Shown here piece after piece: positions 49,755-63,270 of a stretch of 64,000 bases of DNA (the stretch's first letter is position 1; every line of letters begins with the position of its first letter). The stretch spans positions 15,737,992 through 15,801,991 of the forward strand of contig OY821746.1 of the NCBI GenBank assembly GCA_963682055.1, given 5' to 3'. A model generated the notes under the pieces. It was not told where the DNA came from and searched no databases. It saw only the letters and a list, made by a program, of their open reading frames with translations. A program made the translations under genes and the position numbers. The DNA comes from Primula veris. Lineage: Eukaryota > Streptophyta > Magnoliopsida > Ericales > Primulaceae.

Positions 49755-52540
49755 TTTTTGGACTTTCAAATTTTTTTGCTTCCAAGTGGTTTTTATAGCC
49801 TATAACACACTTTTGTTGATTTTGAAGAGTTTCTGAGAACATGAAAATTCTACGAAATTTTGATGATTTTTGGACTTTCAAATTTTCAAATTTTTATGCT
49901 TCCAAGTGGTTTTTATGGCCTATAACACACTTTTGTTGATTTTGAAGAGTTTCTGAGAACATGAAAATTCTACGAAATTTTGATGATTTTTGGACTTTCA
50001 AATTTTTTTGCTTCCAAGTGGTTTTTATGGCCTATAACAGACTTTTGTTGATTTTGAAGAGTTTCTGAGAACATGAAAATTCTACGAAATTTTGATGATT
50101 TTTGGACTTTCAAATTTTTATGTTTCCAAGTGGTTTTTATGGCCTATAACAGACTTTTGTTGATTTTGAAGAGTTTCTGAGAACATGAAAATTCTACGAA
50201 ATTTTGATGATTTTTGGCCTTTCAAATTTTTTTGCTTCCAAGTGGTTTTATGGCCTATAACACACTTTTGTTGATTTTGAAGAGTTTCTGAGAACATGAA
50301 AATTGTACGAAATTTATATAATTTTTGGACTTTCAAATTTTTTTGCTTCCAAGTGGTTTTTATGGCCTATAACACACTTTTGTTGATTTTGAAGATTTTC
50401 TGAGAACATGAAAATTCTACGAAATTTTGATGATTTTTGGACTTTCAAATTTTTATGCTTCCAAGTGGTTTTTATGGGTTATAACACACTTTTGGTTATT
50501 TTGAAGATTTTCTGAGAACATGAAAATTCTACGAAATTTTGATGATTTTTGGACTTTCAAATTTTTTGCTTCCAAGTGGTTTTATGGCCTATAACACAAT
50601 TTTGTTGATTTTGAAGAGTTTCTGAGAACATGAAAATTCTACGAAATTTTGATGATTTTTGGACTTTCAAATTTTCAAATTTTTATGCTTCCAAGTGGTT
50701 TTATGGCTTATAACACACTTTTGGTTATTTTGAAGATTTTCTGAGAACATGAAAATTCTACGAAATTTTGATGATTTTTGGACTTTCAAATTTTTTTGCT
50801 TCCAAGTGGTTTTTATGGCCTATAACACAATTTTGTTGATTTTGAAGAGTTTCTGAGAACATGAAAATTCTACGAAATTTTGATAATTTTTGGACTTTCA
50901 AATTTTCAAATTTTTATGCTTCCAAGTGGTTTTTATGGGTTATAACACATTTTTGGTTATTTTGAAGATTTTCTGAGAACATGAAAATTCTACGAAATTT
51001 TGATAATTTTTGGACTTTCAAATTTTTTTGCTTCCAAGTGGTTTTTATGGCCTATAACACACTTTTGTTGATTTTGAAGAGTTTCTGAGAACATGAAAAT
51101 TCTACGAAATTTTGATAATTTTTGGACTTTCAAATTTTCAAATTTTCATGCTTCCAAGTGGTTTTTATGGCCTATAACACACTTTTGTTGATTTTGAAGA
51201 GTTTCTGAGAACATGAAAATTCTACGAAATTTTGATGATTTTTGGACTTTCAAATTTTTTTGCTTCCAAGTGGTTTTTATGGCCTATAACACACTTTTGT
51301 TGATTTTGAAGAGTTTCTGAGAACATGAAAATTCTACGAAATTTTGATGATTTTTGGACTTTCAAATTTTTTTGCTTCCAAGTGGTTTTTATGGCCTATA
51401 ACACACTTTTGTTGATTTTGAAGAGTTTCTGAGAACATGAAAATTCTACGAAATTTTTATGATTTTTGGACTTTCAAATTTTCAAATTTTTATGCTTCCA
51501 AGTGGTTTTTATGGCCTATAACACACTTTTGTTGATTTTGAAGAGTTTCTGAGAACATGAAAATTCTACGAAATTTTGATGATTTTTGGACTTTCAAATT
51601 TTCAAATTTTTTTTCTTCCAAGTGGTTTTTATGGCCTATAACACAATTTTGTTGATTTTGAAGAGTTTCTGAGAACATGAAAATTCTACGAAATTTTGAT
51701 GATTTTTGTACTTTCAAATTTTCAAATTTTTATGCTTCCAAGGGGTTTTTATGGCCTATAACACACTTTTGTTGATTTTGAAGAGTTTCTGAGAACATGA
51801 AAATTGTACGAAATTTATATAATTTTTGGACTTTCAAATTTTTTTGCTTCCAAGTGGTTTTTATGGCCTATAACACAATTTTGTTGATTTTGAAGAGTTT
51901 CTGAGAACATGAAAATTCTACGAAATTTTGATAATTTTTGGACTTTCAAATTTTCAAATTTTTATGCTTCCAAGTGGTTTTTATGGCCTATAACACACTT
52001 TTGTTGATTTTGAAGAGTTTCTGAGAACATGAAAATTCTACGAAATTTTGATGATTTTTGGACTTTCAAATTTTTTTTGCTTCCAAGTGGTTTTTATGGC
52101 CTATAACAGACTTTTGTTGATTTTGAAGAGTTTCTGAGAACATGAAAATTCTACGAAATTTTGATGATTTTTGGACTTTCAAATTTTTTTGCTTCCAAGT
52201 GGTTTTTATTGCCTATAACAGACTTTTGTTGATTTTGAAGAGTTTCTGAGAACATGAAAATTCTACGAAATTTTTATGATTTTTGGACTTTCAAATTTTT
52301 TTGCTTCCAAGTGGTTTTTATGGCCTATAACACACTTTTGTTGATTTTGAAGAGTTTCTGAGAACATGAAAATTCTACGAAATTTTGATGATTTTTGGAC
52401 TTTCAAATTTTTTTGCTTCCAAGTGGTTTTTATGGCATATAACACACTTTTGTTGATTTTGAAGAGTTTCTGAGAACATGAAAATTCTACGAAATTTTGA
52501 TGATTTTTGGACTTTCAAATTTTCAAATTTTTATGCTTCC
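49755..52540. repeat. Satellite stretch without a clear short HOR
   Basis: Monomers continue in register. About 50,100-50,480 recapitulates 47,250-47,630 (offset 2,852). Later copies carry private changes such as AACACATTTTTGG near 50,945, TTTTTTTTCTTCC near 51,610 and TTTTTGTACTTTC near 51,706. A cassette with AAGGGGTTTTT, then GTACG/TATATAAT, then AACACAATTTTG starts near 51,740 and reappears near 53,230, 58,131, 59,724 and 63,708. No gene is seen. Confidence 0.75.
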
Positions 52541-55500
52541 AAGTGGTTTTTATGGCCTATAACACACTTTTGTTGATTTTGAAGAGTTTCTGAGAACATG
52601 AAAATTCTACGAAATTTTGATGATTTTTGGACTTTCAAATTTTTTTGCTTCCAAGTGGTTTTTATGGCCTATAACAGACTTTTGTTGATTTTGAAGTGTT
52701 TCTGAGAACATGAAAATTCTACGAAATTTTGATGATTTTTGGACTTTCAAATTTTTTTGCTTCCAAGTGGTTTTTATGGCCTATAACACACTTTTGTTGA
52801 TTTTGAAGAGTTTCTGAGAACATGAAAATTCTACGAAATTTTGATGATTTTTGGACTTTCAAATTTTCAAATTTTTATGCTTCCAAGTGGTTTTTATGGC
52901 CTATAACACACTTTTGTTGATTTTGAAGAGTTTCTGAGAACATGAAAATTCTACGAAATTTTGATGATTTTTGGACTTTCAAATTTTTTTGCTTCCAAGT
53001 GGTTTTTATGGCCTATAACAGACTTTTGTTGATTTTGAAGTGTTTCTGAGAACATGAAAATTCTACGAAATTTTGATGATTTTTGGACTTTCAAATTTTT
53101 TTGCTTCCAAGTGGTTTTTATGGCCTATAACACACTTTTGTTGATTTTGAAGAGTTTCTGAGAACATGAAAATTCTACGAAATTTTGATGATTTTTGGAC
53201 TTTCAAATTTTCAAATTTTTATGCTTCCAAGGGGTTTTTATGGCCTATAACACACTTTTGTTGATTTTGAAGAGTTTCTGAGAACATGAAAATTGTACGA
53301 AATTTATATAATTTTTGGACTTTCAAATTTTTTTGCTTCCAAGTGGTTTTTATGGCCTATAACACAATTTTGTTGATTTTGAAGAGTTTCTGAGAACATG
53401 AAAATTCTACGAAATTTTGATAATTTTTGGACTTTCAAATTTTCAAATTTTTATGCTTCCAAGTGGTTTTTATGGCCTATAACACACTTTTGTTGATTTT
53501 GAAGAGTTTCTGAGAACATGAAAATTCTACGAAATTTTGATGATTTTTGGACTTTCAAATTTTTTTTGCTTCCAAGTGGTTTTTATGGCCTATAACAGAC
53601 TTTTGTTGATTTTGAAGAGTTTCTGAGAACATGAAAATTCTACGATATTTTGATGATTTTTGGACTTTCAAATTTTTTTGCTTCCAAGTGGTTTTTATTG
53701 CCTATAACAGACTTTTGTTGATTTTGAAGAGTTTCTGAGAACATGAAAATTCTACGAAATTTTTATGATTTTTGGACTTTCAAATTTTTTTGCTTCCAAG
53801 TGGTTTTTATGGCATATAACAGACTTTTGTAGATTTTGAAGAGTTTCTGAGAACATGAAAATTCTACGAAATTTTGATGATTTTTGGACTTTCAAATTTT
53901 TTTGCTTCCAAGTGGTTTTTATGGCCTATAACAGACTTTTGTTGATTTTGAAGAGTTTCTGAGAACATGAAAATTCTACGAAATTTTGATGATTTTTGGA
54001 CTTTCAAATTTTTTTGCTTCCAAATGGTTTTTATGGCCTATAACACACTTTTGTTGATTTTGAAGAGTTTCTGAGAACATGAAAATTCTACGAAATTTTG
54101 ATAATTTATGGACTTTCAAATTTTTATGCTTCCAAGTGGTTTTTATGGCCTATAACACACTTTTGTTGATTTTGAAGAGTTTCTGAGAACATGAAAATTC
54201 TACGAAATTTTGATGATTTTTGGACTTTCAAATTTTTTTGCTTCCAAATGGTTTTTATGGCCTATAACACACTTTTGTTGATTTTGAAGAGTTTCTGAGA
54301 ACATGAAAATTCTACGAAATTTTGATAATTTATGGACTTTCAAATTTTTATGCTTCCAAGTGGTTTTTATGGCCTATAACACACTTTTGTTGATTTTGAA
54401 GAGTTTCTGAGAACATGAAAATTCTACGAAATTTTGATGATTTTTGGACTTTCAAATTTTCAAATTTTTATGCTTCCAAGTGGTTTTTATGGCCTATAAC
54501 ACACTTTTGTTGATTTTGAAGAGTTTCTGAGAACATGAAAATTCTACGAAATTTTGATGATTTTTGGACTTTCAAATTTTTTTGCTTCCAAGTGGTTTTT
54601 ATGGCCTATAACAGACTTTTGTTGATTTTGAAGAGTTTCTGAGAACATGAAAATTCTACGAAATTTTGATGATTTTTGGACTTTCAAATTTTTTTGCTTC
54701 CAAGTGGTTTTTATGGCCTATAACACACTTTTGTTGATTTTGAAGAGTTTCTGAGAACATGAAAATTCTACGAAATTTTGATGATTTTTGGACTTTCAAA
54801 TTTTCAAATTTTTATGCTTCCAAGTGGTTTTTATGGCCTATAACACACTTTTGTTGATTTTGAAGAGTTTCTGAGAACATGAAAATTCTACGAAATTTTG
54901 ATGATTTTTGGACTTTCAAATTTTTTTGCTTCCAAGTGGTTTTTATGGCCTATAACACACTTTTGTTGATTTTGAAGAGTTTCTGAGAACATGAAAATTC
55001 TACGAAATTTTGATGATTTTTGGACTTTCAAATTTTTTTACTTCCAAGTGGTTTTTATGGCCTATAACACACTTTTGTTGATTTTGAAGAGTTTCTGAGA
55101 ACATGAAAATTCTACGAAATTTTGATGATTTTTGGACTTTCAAATTTTTTTACTTCCAAGTGGTTTTTATGGCCTATAACACACTTTTGTTGATTTTGAA
55201 GAGTTTCTGAGAACATGAAAATTCTACGAAATTTTGATGATTTTTGGACTTTCAAATTTTTTTGCTTCCAAGTGGTTTTTATGGCCTATAACACACTTTT
55301 GTTGATTTTGAAGATTTTCTGAGAACATGAAAATTCTACGAAATTTTGATGATTTTTGGACTTTCAAATTTTTTTGCTTCCAAGTGGTTTTTATGGCCTA
55401 TAACAGACTTTTGTTGATTTTGAAGAGTTTCTGAGAACATGAAAATTCTACGAAATTTTGATGATTTTTGGACTTTCAAATTTTTTTGCTTCCAAGTGGT

Positions 55501-56670
55501 TTTTATGGCCTATAACACACTTTTGTTGATTTTGAAGAGTTTCTGAGAACATGAAAATTCTACGAAATTTTGATGATTTTTGGACTTTCAAATTTTCAAA
55601 TTTTTATGCTTCCAAGTGGTTTTTATGGCCTATAACACACTTTTGTTGATTTTGAAGAGTTTCTGAGAACATGAAAATTCTACGAAATTTTGATGATTTT
55701 TGGACTTTCAAATTTTTTTGCTTCCAAGTGGTTTTTATGGCCTATAACACACTTTTGTTGATTTTGAAGAGTTTCTGAGAACATGAAAATTCTACGAAAT
55801 TTTGATGATTTTTGGACTTTCAAATTTTTTTGCTTCCAAGTGGTTTTTATGGCCTATAACACACTTTTGTTGATTTTGAAGAGTTTCTGAGAACATGAAA
55901 ATTCTACGAAATTTTGATGATTTTTGGACTTTCAAATTTTTTTGCTTCCAAGTGGTTTTTATAGCCTATAACACACTTTTGTTGATTTTGAAGAGTTTCT
56001 GAGAACATGAAAATTCTACGAAATTTTGATGATTTTTGGACTTTCAAATTTTTTTGCTTCCAAGTGGTTTTATGGCCTATAACACACTTTTGTTGATTTT
56101 GAAGAGTTTCTGAGAACATGAAAATTCTACGAAATTTTGATAATTTTTGGACTTTCAAATTTTCAAATTTTTATGCTTCCAAGTGGTTTTTATGGGTTAT
56201 AACACACTTTTGGTTATTTTGAAGATTTTCTGAGAACATGAAAATTCTACGAAATTTTGATAATTTTTGGACTTTCAAATTTTTTTACTTCCAAGTGGTT
56301 TTTATGGCCTATAACACACTTTTGTTGATTTTGAAGAGTTTCTGAGAACATGAAAATTGTACGAAATTTATATAATTTTTGGACTTTCAAATTTTCAAAT
56401 TTTTATGCTTCCAAGTGGTTTTTATGGCCTATAACACACTTTTGTTGATTTTGAAGAGTTTCTGAGAACATGAAAATTCTACGAAATTTTGATGATTTTT
56501 GGACTTTCAAATTTTTTTGCTTCCAAGTGGTTTTTATGGCCTATAACACACTTTTGTTGATTTTGAAGAGTTTCTGAGAACATGAAAATTCTACGAAATT
56601 TTGATGATTTTTGGACTTTCAAATTTTCAAATTTTTATGCTTCCAAGTGGTTTTTATGGCCTATAACACA
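52540..56670. repeat. Large duplication, copy 1 (offset 6,495 then 6,607)
   Basis: A 344-bp trimer duplication (GAAGTGTTTC at about 52,692 and 53,036) is followed by the rare CTACGATATTTTG copy (53,641), GGCATATAAC with GTAGATT (about 53,815), CCAAATGG copies (about 54,022 and 54,246), GATAATTTATGG copies and TTTTTTTACTTCC copies. All recur 6,495 bp later. Past about 55,400 the offset becomes 6,607, because the second copy gained one 112-bp monomer. Confidence 0.82.
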
Positions 56671-57500
56671 CTTTTGTTGATTTTGAAGAGTTTCTGAGAA
56701 CATGAAAATTCTACGAAATTTTGATGATTTTTGGACTTTCAAATTTTTTTGCTTCCAAGTGGTTTTTATGGCCTATAACACACTTTTGTTGATTTTGAAG
56801 AGTTTCTGAGAACATGAAAATTCTACGAAATTTTGATGATTTTTGGACTTTCAAATTTTTTTGCTTCCAAGTGGTTTTTATGGCCTATAACACACTTTTG
56901 TTGATTTTGAAGAGTTTCTGAGAACATGAAAATTCTACGAAATTTTGATGATTTTTGGACTTTCAAATTTTTTTGCTTCCAAGTGGTTTTTATAGCCTAT
57001 AACACACTTTTGTTGATTTTGAAGAGTTTCTGAGAACATGAAAATTCTACGAAATTTTGATGATTTTTGGACTTTCAAATTTTTTTGCTTCCAAGTGGTT
57101 TTATGGCCTATAACACACTTTTGTTGATTTTGAAGAGTTTCTGAGAACATGAAAATTCTACGAAATTTTGATAATTTTTGGACTTTCAAATTTTCAAATT
57201 TTTATGCTTCCAAGTGGTTTTTATGGGTTATAACACACTTTTGGTTATTTTGAAGATTTTCTGAGAACATGAAAATTCTACGAAATTTTGATAATTTTTG
57301 GACTTTCAAATTTTTTACTTCCAAGTGGTTTTTATGGCCTATAACACACTTTTGTTGATTTTGAAGAGTTTCTGAGAACATGAAAATTGTACGAAATTTA
57401 TATAATTTTTGGACTTTCAAATTTTCAAATTTTTATGCTTCCAAGTGGTTTTTATGGCCTATAACACACTTTTGTTGATTTTGAAGAGTTTCTGAGAACA
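55879..57500. repeat. 1,031-bp 9-mer HOR, about 1.5 copies
   Basis: The TTATAGCC copy, the 111-bp GTGGTTTTATGG copy and the TATGGGTTATAAC long copy (gggtta at 56,194 and 57,225) repeat at 1,031 bp. The length fits nine monomers (three long) minus one base. The second copy has lost an extra T before ACTTCC near 57,316. Confidence 0.82.
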
Positions 57501-57989
57501 TGAAAATTCTACGAAATTTTGATGATTTTTGGACTTTCAAATTTTTTTGCTTCCAAGTGGTTTTTATGGCCTATAACACACTTTTGTTGATTTTGAAGAG
57601 TTTCTGAGAACATGAAAATTCTACGAAATTTTGATGATTTTTGGACTTTCAAATTTTCAAATTTTTATGCTTCCAAGTGGTTTTTATGGCCTATAACAGA
57701 CTTTTGTTGATTTTGAAGAGTTTCTGAGAACATGAAAATTCTACGAAATTTTGATGATTTTTGGACTTTCAAATTTTTTTGCTTCCAAGTGGTTTTATGG
57801 CCTATAACACACTTTTGTTGATTTTGAAGAGTTTCTGAGAACATGAAAATTGTACGAAATTTATAGAATTTTTGGACTTTCAAATTTTTTTGCTTCCAAG
57901 TGGTTTTTATGGCCTATAACAGACTTTTGTTGATTTTGAAGAGTTTCTGAGAACATGAAAATTCTACGAAATTTTTATGATTTTGTGGA

Positions 57990-60741
57990 CTTTCAAATTT
58001 TTTTGCTTCCAAGTGGTTTTTATGGCCTATAACACACTTTTGTTGATTTTGAAGAGTTTCTGAGAACATGAAAATTCTACGAAATTTTGATGATTTTTGG
58101 ACTTTCAAATTTTCAAATTTTTATGCTTCCAAGGGGTTTTTATGGCCTATAACACACTTTTGTTGATTTTGAAGAGTTTCTGAGAACATGAAAATTGTAC
58201 GAAATTTATATAATTTTTGGACTTTCAAATTTTTTTGCTTCCAAGTGGTTTTTATGGCCTATAACACAATTTTGTTGATTTTGAAGAGTTTCTGAGAACA
58301 TGAAAATTCTACGAAATTTTGATAATTTTTGGACTTTCAAATTTTCAAATTTTTATGCTTCCAAGTGGTTTTTATGGCCTATAACACACTTTTGTTGATT
58401 TTGAAGAGTTTCTGAGAACATGAAAATTCTACGAAATTTTGATGATTTTTGGACTTTCAAATTTTTTTTGCTTCCAAGTGGTTTTTATGGCCTATAACAG
58501 ACTTTTGTTGATTTTGAAGAGTTTCTGAGAACATGAAAATTCTACGATATTTTGATGATTTTTGGACTTTCAAATTTTTTTGCTTCCAAGTGGTTTTTAT
58601 TGCCTATAACAGACTTTTGTTGATTTTGAAGAGTTTCTGAGAACATGAAAATTCTACGAAATTTTTATGATTTTTGGACTTTCAAATTTTTTTGCTTCCA
58701 AGTGGTTTTTATGGCATATAACAGACTTTTGTAGATTTTGAAGAGTTTCTGAGAACATGAAAATTCTACGAAATTTTGATGATTTTTGGACTTTCAAATT
58801 TTTTTGCTTCCAAGTGGTTTTTATGGCCTATAACAGACTTTTGTTGATTTTGAAGAGTTTCTGAGAACATGAAAATTCTACGAAATTTTGATGATTTTTG
58901 GACTTTCAAATTTTTTTGCTTCCAAATGGTTTTTATGGCCTATAACACACTTTTGTTGATTTTGAAGAGTTTCTGAGAACATGAAAATTCTACGAAATTT
59001 TGATAATTTATGGACTTTCAAATTTTTATGCTTCCAAGTGGTTTTTATGGCCTATAACACACTTTTGTTGATTTTGAAGAGTTTCTGAGAACATGAAAAT
59101 TCTACGAAATTTTGATGATTTTTGGACTTTCAAATTTTTTTGCTTCCAAGTGGTTTTTATGGCCTATAACAGACTTTTGTTGATTTTGAAGTGTTTCTGA
59201 GAACATGAAAATTCTACGAAATTTTGATGATTTTTGGACTTTCAAATTTTTTTGCTTCCAAGTGGTTTTTATGGCCTATAACACACTTTTGTTGATTTTG
59301 AAGAGTTTCTGAGAACATGAAAATTCTACGAAATTTTGATGATTTTTGGACTTTCAAATTTTCAAATTTTTATGCTTCCAAGTGGTTTTTATGGCCTATA
59401 ACACACTTTTGTTGATTTTGAAGAGTTTCTGAGAACATGAAAATTCTACGAAATTTTGATGATTTTTGGACTTTCAAATTTTTTTGCTTCCAAGTGGTTT
59501 TTATGGCCTATAACAGACTTTTGTTGATTTTGAAGTGTTTCTGAGAAAATGAAAATTCTACGAAATTTTGATGATTTTTGGACTTTCAAATTTTTTTGCT
59601 TCCAAGTGGTTTTTATGGCCTATAACACACTTTTGTTGATTTTGAAGAGTTTCTGAGAACATGAAAATTCTACGAAATTTTGATGATTTTTGGACTTTCA
59701 AATTTTCAAATTTTTATGCTTCCAAGGGGTTTTTATGGCCTATAACACACTTTTGTTGATTTTGAAGAGTTTCTGAGAACATGAAAATTGTACGAAATTT
59801 ATATAATTTTTGGACTTTCAAATTTTTTTGCTTCCAAGTGGTTTTTATGGCCTATAACACAATTTTGTTGATTTTGAAGAGTTTCTGAGAACATGAAAAT
59901 TCTACGAAATTTTGATAATTTTTGGACTTTCAAATTTTCAAATTTTTATGCTTCCAAGTGGTTTTTATGGCCTATAACACACTTTTGTTGATTTTGAAGA
60001 GTTTCTGAGAACATGAAAATTCTACGAAATTTTGATGATTTTTGGACTTTCAAATTTTTTTTGCTTCCAAGTGGTTTTTATGGCCTATAACAGACTTTTG
60101 TTGATTTTGAAGAGTTTCTGAGAACATGAAAATTCTACGATATTTTGATGATTTTTGGACTTTCAAATTTTTTTGCTTCCAAGTGGTTTTTATTGCCTAT
60201 AACAGACTTTTGTTGATTTTGAAGAGTTTCTGAGAACATGAAAATTCTACGAAATTTTTATGATTTTTGGACTTTCAAATTTTTTTGCTTCCAAGTGGTT
60301 TTTATGGCATATAACAGACTTTTGTAGATTTTGAAGAGTTTCTGAGAACATGAAAATTCTACGAAATTTTGATGATTTTTGGACTTTCAAATTTTTTTGC
60401 TTCCAAGTGGTTTTTATGGCCTATAACAGACTTTTGTTGATTTTGAAGAGTTTCTGAGAACATGAAAATTCTACGAAATTTTGATGATTTTTGGACTTTC
60501 AAATTTTTTTGCTTCCAAATGGTTTTTATGGCCTATAACACACTTTTGTTGATTTTGAAGAGTTTCTGAGAACATGAAAATTCTACGAAATTTTGATAAT
60601 TTATGGACTTTCAAATTTTTATGCTTCCAAGTGGTTTTTATGGCCTATAACACACTTTTGTTGATTTTGAAGAGTTTCTGAGAACATGAAAATTCTACGA
60701 AATTTTGATGATTTTTGGACTTTCAAATTTTTTTGCTTCCA
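57990..60741. repeat. 1,593-bp 14-mer HOR, about 1.7 copies
   Basis: AAGGGG at 58,131/59,724, CTACGATATTTTG at 58,543/60,136 and the GGCATATAAC/GTAGATT pair near 58,718/60,311 are all 1,593 bp apart. About 1.16 kb is shared before the copies diverge at about 59,148/60,741 (CCAAGTGG versus CCAAATGG). The length fits fourteen monomers, three of them long, plus one extra T. Confidence 0.82.
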
Positions 60742-63270
60742 AATGGTTTTTATGGCCTATAACACACTTTTGTTGATTTTGAAGAGTTTCTGAGAACATG
60801 AAAATTCTACGAAATTTTGATAATTTATGGACTTTCAAATTTTTATGCTTCCAAGTGGTTTTTATGGCCTATAACACACTTTTGTTGATTTTGAAGAGTT
60901 TCTGAGAACATGAAAATTCTACGAAATTTTGATGATTTTTGGACTTTCAAATTTTCAAATTTTTATGCTTCCAAGTGGTTTTTATGGCCTATAACACACT
61001 TTTGTTGATTTTGAAGAGTTTCTGAGAACATGAAAATTCTACGAAATTTTGATGATTTTTGGACTTTCAAATTTTTTTGCTTCCAAGTGGTTTTTATGGC
61101 CTATAACAGACTTTTGTTGATTTTGAAGAGTTTCTGAGAACATGAAAATTCTACGAAATTTTGATGATTTTTGGACTTTCAAATTTTTTTGCTTCCAAGT
61201 GGTTTTTATGGCCTATAACACACTTTTGTTGATTTTGAAGAGTTTCTGAGAACATGAAAATTCTACGAAATTTTGATGATTTTTGGACTTTCAAATTTTC
61301 AAATTTTTATGCTTCCAAGTGGTTTTTATGGCCTATAACACACTTTTGTTGATTTTGAAGAGTTTCTGAGAACATGAAAATTCTACGAAATTTTGATGAT
61401 TTTTGGACTTTCAAATTTTTTTGCTTCCAAGTGGTTTTTATGGCCTATAACACACTTTTGTTGATTTTGAAGAGTTTCTGAGAACATGAAAATTCTACGA
61501 AATTTTGATGATTTTTGGACTTTCAAATTTTTTTACTTCCAAGTGGTTTTTATGGCCTATAACACGCTTTTGTTGATTTTGAAGAGTTTCTGAGAACATG
61601 AAAATTCTACGAAATTTTGATGATTTTTGGACTTTCAAATTTTTTTACTTCCAAGTGGTTTTTATGGCCTATAACACACTTTTGTTGATTTTGAAGAGTT
61701 TCTGAGAACATGAAAATTCTACGAAATTTTGATGATTTTTGGACTTTCAAATTTTTTTGCTTCCAAGTGGTTTTTATGGCCTATAACACACTTTTGTTGA
61801 TTTTGAAGATTTTCTGAGAACATGAAAATTCTACGAAATTTTGATGATTTTTGGACTTTCAAATTTTTTTGCTTCCAAGTGGTTTTTATGGCCTATAACA
61901 GACTTTTGTTGATTTTGAAGAGTTTCTGAGAACATGAAAATTCTACGAAATTTTGATGATTTTTGGACTTTCAAATTTTTTTGCTTCCAAGTGGTTTTTA
62001 TGGCCTATAACAGACTTTTGTTGATTTTGAAGAGTTTCTGAGAACATGAAAATTCTACGAAATTTTGATGATTTTTGGACTTTCAAATTTTTTTGCTTCC
62101 AAGTGGTTTTTATGGCCTATAACACACTTTTGTTGATTTTGAAGAGTTTCTGAGAACATGAAAATTCTACGAAATTTTGATGATTTTTGGACTTTCAAAT
62201 TTTCAAATTTTTATGCTTCCAAGTGGTTTTTATGGCCTATAACACACTTTTGTTGATTTTGAAGAGTTTCTGAGAACATGAAAATTCTACGAAATTTTGA
62301 TGATTTTTGGACTTTCAAATTTTTTTGCTTCCAAGTGGTTTTTATGGCCTATAACACACTTTTGTTGATTTTGAAGAGTTTCTGAGAACATGAAAATTCT
62401 ACGAAATTTTGATGATTTTTGGACTTTCAAATTTTTTTGCTTCCAAGTGGTTTTTATGGCCTATAACACACTTTTGTTGATTTTGAAGAGTTTCTGAGAA
62501 CATGAAAATTCTACGAAATTTTGATGATTTTTGGACTTTCAAATTTTTTTGCTTCCAAGTGGTTTTTATAGCCTATAACACACTTTTGTTGATTTTGAAG
62601 AGTTTCTGAGAACATGAAAATTCTACGAAATTTTGATGATTTTTGGACTTTCAAATTTTTTTGCTTCCAAGTGGTTTTATGGCCTATAACACACTTTTGT
62701 TGATTTTGAAGAGTTTCTGAGAACATGAAAATTCTACGAAATTTTGATAATTTTTGGACTTTCAAATTTTCAAATTTTTATGCTTCCAAGTGGTTTTTAT
62801 GGGTTATAACACACTTTTGGTTATTTTGAAGATTTTCTGAGAACATGAAAATTATACGAAATTTTGATAATTTTTGGACTTTCAAATTTTTTTACTTCCA
62901 AGTGGTTTTTATGGCCTATAACACACTTTTGTTGATTTTGAAGAGTTTCTGAGAACATGAAAATTGTACGAAATTTATATAATTTTTGGACTTTCAAATT
63001 TTCAAATTTTTATGCTTCCAAGTGGTTTTTATGGCCTATAACACACTTTTGTTGATTTTGAAGAGTTTCTGAGAACATGAAAATTCTACGAAATTTTGAT
63101 GATTTTTGGACTTTCAAATTTTTTTGCTTCCAAGTGGTTTTTATGGCCTATAACACACTTTTGTTGATTTTGAAGAGTTTCTGAGAACATGAAAATTCTA
63201 CGAAATTTTGATGATTTTTGGACTTTCAAATTTTCAAATTTTTATGCTTCCAAGTGGTTTTTATGGCCTA
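59040..63270. repeat. Large duplication, copy 2
   Basis: Same marker order as 52,540-56,670: GAAGTGTTTC near 59,187 and 59,531, CTACGATATTTTG at 60,136, CCAAATGG near 60,517 and 60,741, TATGGGTTATAAC near 62,798. Private changes noticed are GAGAAAATG near 59,541, AACACGCTTTTG near 61,562 (an extra CpG) and AATTATACG near 62,850. Confidence 0.82.
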